The notes under the pieces: generated by a model | Databases searched by the model: none | What the model saw: the letters and a program-made list of their open reading frames with translations, nothing else | What the model was told of the DNA's origin: nothing | Translations under genes and position numbers: made by a program | Shown here: in pieces, positions 60,845-64,000 of the stretch | How positions within the stretch are numbered: the stretch's first letter is position 1 | Layout: every line of letters starts with the position of its first letter | DNA from: Geodermatophilaceae bacterium URHA0031 | Lineage (GTDB): Bacteria; Actinomycetota; Actinomycetes; Mycobacteriales; Geodermatophilaceae | Length of the DNA: 64,000 bases | Direction: 5' to 3' | Assembly (NCBI GenBank): GCA_000620205.1 | Contig: JHVP01000010.1 | Location: 1 to 64,000, forward strand

Positions 60845-61855
60845 TCAGCGGGTGCCGGAGGAGGCGAGGTCGGCGATCTGGTCGACGTTGCTCGAGTCCA
60901 CGATGCCCGGACCGGTCAGGACCGGCTGCCCACCGCCCACGGTGTTCAGGTTCTGCGCGTACAGCTTGAGCATCACGATCGGCAGGTAACCCTGCTCGTA
61001 CTGCTGCTGGTCGACGGCGAAGGCGACCGAGCCGTCCTGGATCGCGGCGATCACGTCGCCGTTGAGGTCGAAGGTGGCGATCTCCGCCTTCGAGCCCGCG
61101 TCGGAGGCGGCCGCGGCGGCGACCGAGGCCACCGCCGAGTTGAGCGTGAGGACGCCGTCGATGGACGGGTCGCTCTGCAGCTGCGAGGTGATCGTCGACT
61201 GCGCCGCCTGCAGGTCGTTGATGTCGACCTGCAGCAGCTTCACGTTGCTGCCCAGCCCCTGCGAGGCACCGGCGCAGCGCTGCTCCAGGCCGATGTTGCC
61301 GGCCTCGTGCACCACGCAGAGGACGTTCTTCGCGCCGTCCTGGGCCAGCCGCTGACCGGCACCCTGGCCGGCGATCGTCTCGTCCTGGCCGACGTGGCCG
61401 ATGGCCCCGAACTCCGCGGACCGCTCGGCGCCGGAGTTGATCGTGACCACCGGGATGCCCGCGGACACCGCGGCCTGGACCGAGTCCTGCAGCGCGTCGG
61501 GGTTGGCCATGGAGACCACGATCCCGTCGACGTCCTGGTTCACCGCGGCCTGGATGAGCTGCGACTGCCGCTGCGGGTCGCCGTCGCTCTGGTAGTCCAC
61601 GCCGACACCGAGGTCGTCCCCGGCGGCCTCCGCGCCCTTCTGCACGACGTCCCAGAAGGCGTCCCCGGCCGAGCCGTGGGTGATGACGGCGAAGCTCAGG
61701 TCGCCGTCGGCGGCGGCGCTGCCACCGCTGCCGGCGGTGGAGCTGCTGCCGGAGCTGCCGGAGTCGTCGGTGGAGCAGGCGCTCATCAGCAGCGGGGCTG
61801 CCAGGGCGAGCGCGAGCAACCGGGTGCGTCGGGCCATCGTGTGCCAGTCCTTCAC
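60845..61855 (-). CDS. Sugar-binding lipoprotein of the ABC transporter
   Basis: A 336-residue periplasmic-binding-protein type 1 precursor. The signal peptide has the lipobox LLMSAC, followed by a Ser/Gly linker. Two Rossmann-like lobes follow, with [36 protein letters not shown] and [26 protein letters not shown]. The hinge and pocket residues suggest a CUT2 sugar substrate. GTG 61855 has AGGAG at 8 bases; ATG 61837 is an alternative. First gene of the transporter operon. Confidence 0.9.
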   Translation of the reverse strand: MKDWHTMARRTRLLALALAAPLLMSACSTDDSGSSGSSSTAGSGGSAAADGDLSFAVITHGSAGDAFWDVVQKGAEAAGDDLGVGVDYQSDGDPQRQSQLIQAAVNQDVDGIVVSMANPDALQDSVQAAVSAGIPVVTINSGAERSAEFGAIGHVGQDETIAGQGAGQRLAQDGAKNVLCVVHEAGNIGLEQRCAGASQGLGSNVKLLQVDINDLQAAQSTITSQLQSDPSIDGVLTLNSAVASVAAAAASDAGSKAEIATFDLNGDVIAAIQDGSVAFAVDQQQYEQGYLPIVMLKLYAQNLNTVGGGQPVLTGPGIVDSSNVDQIADLASSGTR

Positions 61856-62110
61856 GGTCGTCGCTCCTGTGTCGCGGCGCAGCGCTGCCCCGCCGGTCTC
61901 CCCCAGCGGGCGGCCCTGCTCGCCGTCCGCCCTGGGAGTGTGCGGCACCGGAGTGCTCCGGCGCCCGTCCTCAGCCCCTGATCATGCCTGGCCGGGCGCT
62001 GCGGACCCGCACGCGGCTCCCGGCCGGGACCAGCTCGTGGCCGGAGGGAGGACCGCCGCGCGCCCCGGCGGCGCCCCTGCGTCGCCGCCCCCGGGCCCGA
62101 TCCGGCCGCC

Positions 62111-62116
62111 TAGGCT
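62111..62116 (+). promoter_or_regulatory. -10 box TAGGCT, leaderless promoter
   Basis: TAGGCT lies 7 bases before the GTG of the amino-acid dehydrogenase gene, with no ribosome site between. A clear -35 is not visible. Confidence 0.5.
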
Positions 62117-62123
62117 GCCAGGC

Positions 62124-63188
62124 GTGGACGTGATGGCCTCCGGGCACGAACAGGTCGTCTTCTGCTCCGACCCCGAGTCGGGGCTGCGGGCGGTGATCGC
62201 CGTGTACTCGACGGCCCTGGGTCCCGCCCTCGGCGGCACCCGCTTCTTCCCCTACGCCTCCGAGGACGCCGCGGTCGCCGACGCGCTCGCGCTCTCGAAG
62301 GCGATGGCCTACAAGAACAGCCTCGCCGGGCTCGACCTCGGTGGCGGCAAGGCGGTGATCATCGGCGACCCGCGGACCGACAAGACCGAGGCGCTGCTGC
62401 GCGCCTACGGCCGGTTCGTCGAGGCGCTCGGCGGCCGGTACCTGACCGCCTGCGACGTCGGGACCTACAACGCCGACCTGGACGTGGTGGCCCGGGAGAC
62501 GCGCTTCGCCCACGGCCGGTCCGAGGTCTACGGCGGCTGCGGTGACTCCTCGGTGCTCACCGCCTTCGGCGTCTACCAGGGGATGCGCGCCGCCGCCGAG
62601 CACCGCTGGGGCAAGCCCACGCTCGCCGGCCGCACGGTGGCCGTCGCCGGGGTGGGCAAGGTCGGCTCGCACCTGGTCGACCGGCTGGTCGCCGACGGCG
62701 CGGACGTCGTCGTCACCGACGTGGACACCGCGGCCGTCGACCGGCTGCTGGCCCGGCACCCCACGGCCCGCGCGGTCGCCGACACCGCCGCGCTGGTCCG
62801 CACCCCGCACGACGTCTACGCCCCGTGCGCCCTCGGCGGCGCGCTCGACGACGAGACGGTCGCCGTGCTGCCCGGCGAGATCGTCTGCGGCGGCGCCAAC
62901 AACCAGCTGGCCCACGAGGGCACCGCCCAGCTGCTCGAGGACCGCGGCATCCTGTACGCCCCCGACTACCTGGTCAACGCCGGCGGGGTCATCCAGGTCG
63001 AGGACGAGCGGCACGGCTTCTCCTTCGCCCGGGCCGAGGCGAAGGCCACCACGATCTTCGACGTCGCGCTGCGGGTCTTCGCCGCGGCGCAGGCCGAGGG
63101 CGTCTCCCCCGCCGTCGCCGCGGACCGGCTGGCCGAGGAGCGGATGCACTCGGTGGGTCGGCTGGCGACGATCCGGCTGCCCCGCTGA
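62124..63188 (+). CDS. Glu/Leu/Phe/Val dehydrogenase (Leu/Val type)
   Basis: A 354-residue NAD-dependent amino-acid dehydrogenase of the leucine/valine size class. The catalytic domain has [25 protein letters not shown], the catalytic Lys region [21 protein letters not shown], and the GD repeat. The NAD fold starts at [17 protein letters not shown] (GxGxxG). It oxidatively deaminates branched-chain amino acids; Leu versus Val cannot be read from sequence alone. ATG 62133 is an alternative start. Confidence 0.92.
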   Translation: MDVMASGHEQVVFCSDPESGLRAVIAVYSTALGPALGGTRFFPYASEDAAVADALALSKAMAYKNSLAGLDLGGGKAVIIGDPRTDKTEALLRAYGRFVEALGGRYLTACDVGTYNADLDVVARETRFAHGRSEVYGGCGDSSVLTAFGVYQGMRAAAEHRWGKPTLAGRTVAVAGVGKVGSHLVDRLVADGADVVVTDVDTAAVDRLLARHPTARAVADTAALVRTPHDVYAPCALGGALDDETVAVLPGEIVCGGANNQLAHEGTAQLLEDRGILYAPDYLVNAGGVIQVEDERHGFSFARAEAKATTIFDVALRVFAAAQAEGVSPAVAADRLAEERMHSVGRLATIRLPR

Positions 63189-63385
63189 GCCGCCCGGGTC
63201 CCCCTCCCGGGTGAGACGCCGGTCACCCGGCACCTCACGACGAGGGGCTCGGGGATGCGATGCGTGCCCGCGTCCCATCCGTGTCGTAAGCTCGCTCAAG
63301 GACACAGTCACTCAGTCGGGGTCGCCACACGGGCCGTCCAGCCCAGTGCTGGACGACCCGCACTCCGTCACGAGGGGGTCGAGCC

Positions 63386-63601
63386 ATGGGGCGCGGCCGA
63401 GCGAAGGCCAAGCAGACACGCGTGGCCCGTGAGCTCAAGTACAGCTCACCCAACACCGACCTCACGGCCCTTCAGCGTGAGCTCGCAGGTCAACCGTCGT
63501 CCTTCCCCACCCGGGGACCCAAGGACGACGACGACGACGAACCGTTGGCCGGGAGTTGGTCACCGGACGACGAGGACGACGACTGGGCCGCCAGCCGTTG
63601 A
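63386..63601 (+). CDS. DUF3073 family protein
   Basis: A 71-residue protein. The basic N-terminus MGRGRAKAKQTRVARELKYSS is the DUF3073 hallmark. The C-terminal half is a run of acidic residues (KDDDDDEP, PDDEDDDW). Length and layout match the actinobacterial family, whose function is unknown. The gene typically lies beside purine biosynthesis genes, as here. The basic-acidic split suggests nucleic-acid or protein binding, which is inference. Confidence 0.9.
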   Translation: MGRGRAKAKQTRVARELKYSSPNTDLTALQRELAGQPSSFPTRGPKDDDDDEPLAGSWSPDDEDDDWAASR

Positions 63602-63637
63602 CCTGTTGAGCCCTCCGGCTCAGCACTCGTTCCGCGA

Positions 63638-63671
63638 CGACGCCGCTGCCCCTCCGGGGGCGGCGGTGTCG
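63638..63671. terminator. Hairpin terminator between DUF3073 and purM
   Basis: CGACGCCGCTGCCCC (63638-63652) pairs with 63657-63671 through 15 positions, two of them G-U type, around a 4-base loop. Confidence 0.75.
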
Positions 63672-63709
63672 TTGTGCTGCCCGGCACCGATTCGGCGCGG
63701 GGTCCTTGA

Positions 63710-64000
63710 TCAGCGGTAGGTGCCGACCAGGCGGGCAGCGGCCTCGCCGTCGACCGCACCGACGGTCCCCGCCACCCAGGACGGCACGCCGCGTGCGGTG
63801 AGCAGCGCGACCGCGCGGTCGGCCTGCTCGGCGGCCACCGCGGCGACCATGCCGACGCCGCAGTTGAAGGCGCGTTCGGACTCGGTCCGCGGCACCCCGT
63901 GCTCCTCGAGCAACCGGACGGCCGCGGGCAGCGCCCAGGTGCTGCGGTCCAGCACCGCCTCGAGCCCCGCCGGGACGACGCGCACCGTGTTCCCGGCCAG
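63710..64000 (-). CDS. purM: Phosphoribosylformylglycinamidine cyclo-ligase (5' partial)
   Basis: The last 96 or so residues of PurM (AIR synthetase), the fifth step of purine synthesis, which closes the imidazole ring of FGAM with ATP. Visible C-terminal family blocks are VRVVPAGLEAVLDRSTWALPAAVRLLEEHG, cited in outline, and the FNCGVGMVAAV motif (FNxGxGM). The gene continues past the right edge, so its start is outside the window. Confidence 0.92.
   Translation of the reverse strand: MAGNTVRVVPAGLEAVLDRSTWALPAAVRLLEEHGVPRTESERAFNCGVGMVAAVAAEQADRAVALLTARGVPSWVAGTVGAVDGEAAARLVGTYR

Overview
The window is very GC-rich actinobacterial chromosome. GTG starts are common, genes overlap as ATGA or TGATG, and many genes start a few bases after a TAnnnT -10 box, as in leaderless transcripts. 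Gene content (a DUF3073 gene next to purM, a form II CODH-like molybdenum hydroxylase, paired OmpR/EnvZ-type systems, a pca/pob cluster, a Glu/Leu-type dehydrogenase) fits a soil or stone actinobacterium, most likely of the Geodermatophilaceae (Blastococcus, Modestobacter, Geodermatophilus). That placement is inference from style and content, not from a search.

Layout. 1-8 kb: a repeat-bearing partial protein, two small stress-type proteins, a siderophore-interacting reductase, a two-component system, a thioesterase and cysDN (sulfate activation). 8-13 kb: a molybdenum hydroxylase operon (L-S-M order) and a divergent CynX-type exporter. 13-20 kb: a small acidic peptide, the RNA helicase HrpA, and a MarR-EmrB efflux pair with palindromes at its promoter. 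20-31 kb: two truncated genes joined head to head (alcohol dehydrogenase and HNH nuclease), an acyl-CoA dehydrogenase, a YihY protein, an enoyl-CoA hydratase-like protein, a hemerythrin, two MarR regulators, an actinobacterial Pol I-like polymerase and an anchored-protein pair.

31.5-36.0 kb is the accessory region. A 19-bp piece of the 3' end of tRNA-Lys(UUU) occurs a second time 4.4 kb away. Between the copies the base composition is visibly lower in GC. The interval holds two coupled small genes, a HEAT-repeat protein, a DUF4157 (eCIS-core) metalloprotease-like protein with an internal 51-residue duplication and an unrecognised C-terminal domain, an ISL3 transposase remnant, and a decayed tyrosine integrase abutting the tRNA. 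I read this as a degenerate tRNA-Lys integrative element whose cargo may be a toxin or effector with a partner. It is the best candidate for something undescribed.

36-44 kb: a Rieske/VanZ operon, lipoproteins, a tRNA-Glu/Asp/Phe cluster, a second two-component system paralogous to the first, and a glycosyltransferase-like gene. 45-51 kb: protocatechuate/4-hydroxybenzoate catabolism (pcaHGBDC, a divergent IclR regulator, pobA), converting 4-hydroxybenzoate to 3-oxoadipate. 51-64 kb: a TetR-controlled DUF3533 membrane protein, a tandem pair of uncharacterised paralogs, a GMC oxidoreductase with an MBL hydrolase, an M23 endopeptidase, a sugar ABC transporter (ATPase, permease, binding lipoprotein), an amino-acid dehydrogenase, DUF3073 and the 3' end of purM. 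Many convergent pairs are separated by strong hairpins. Two of these are built from the same palindrome, GGTTTCGGCGCCGAAACC.
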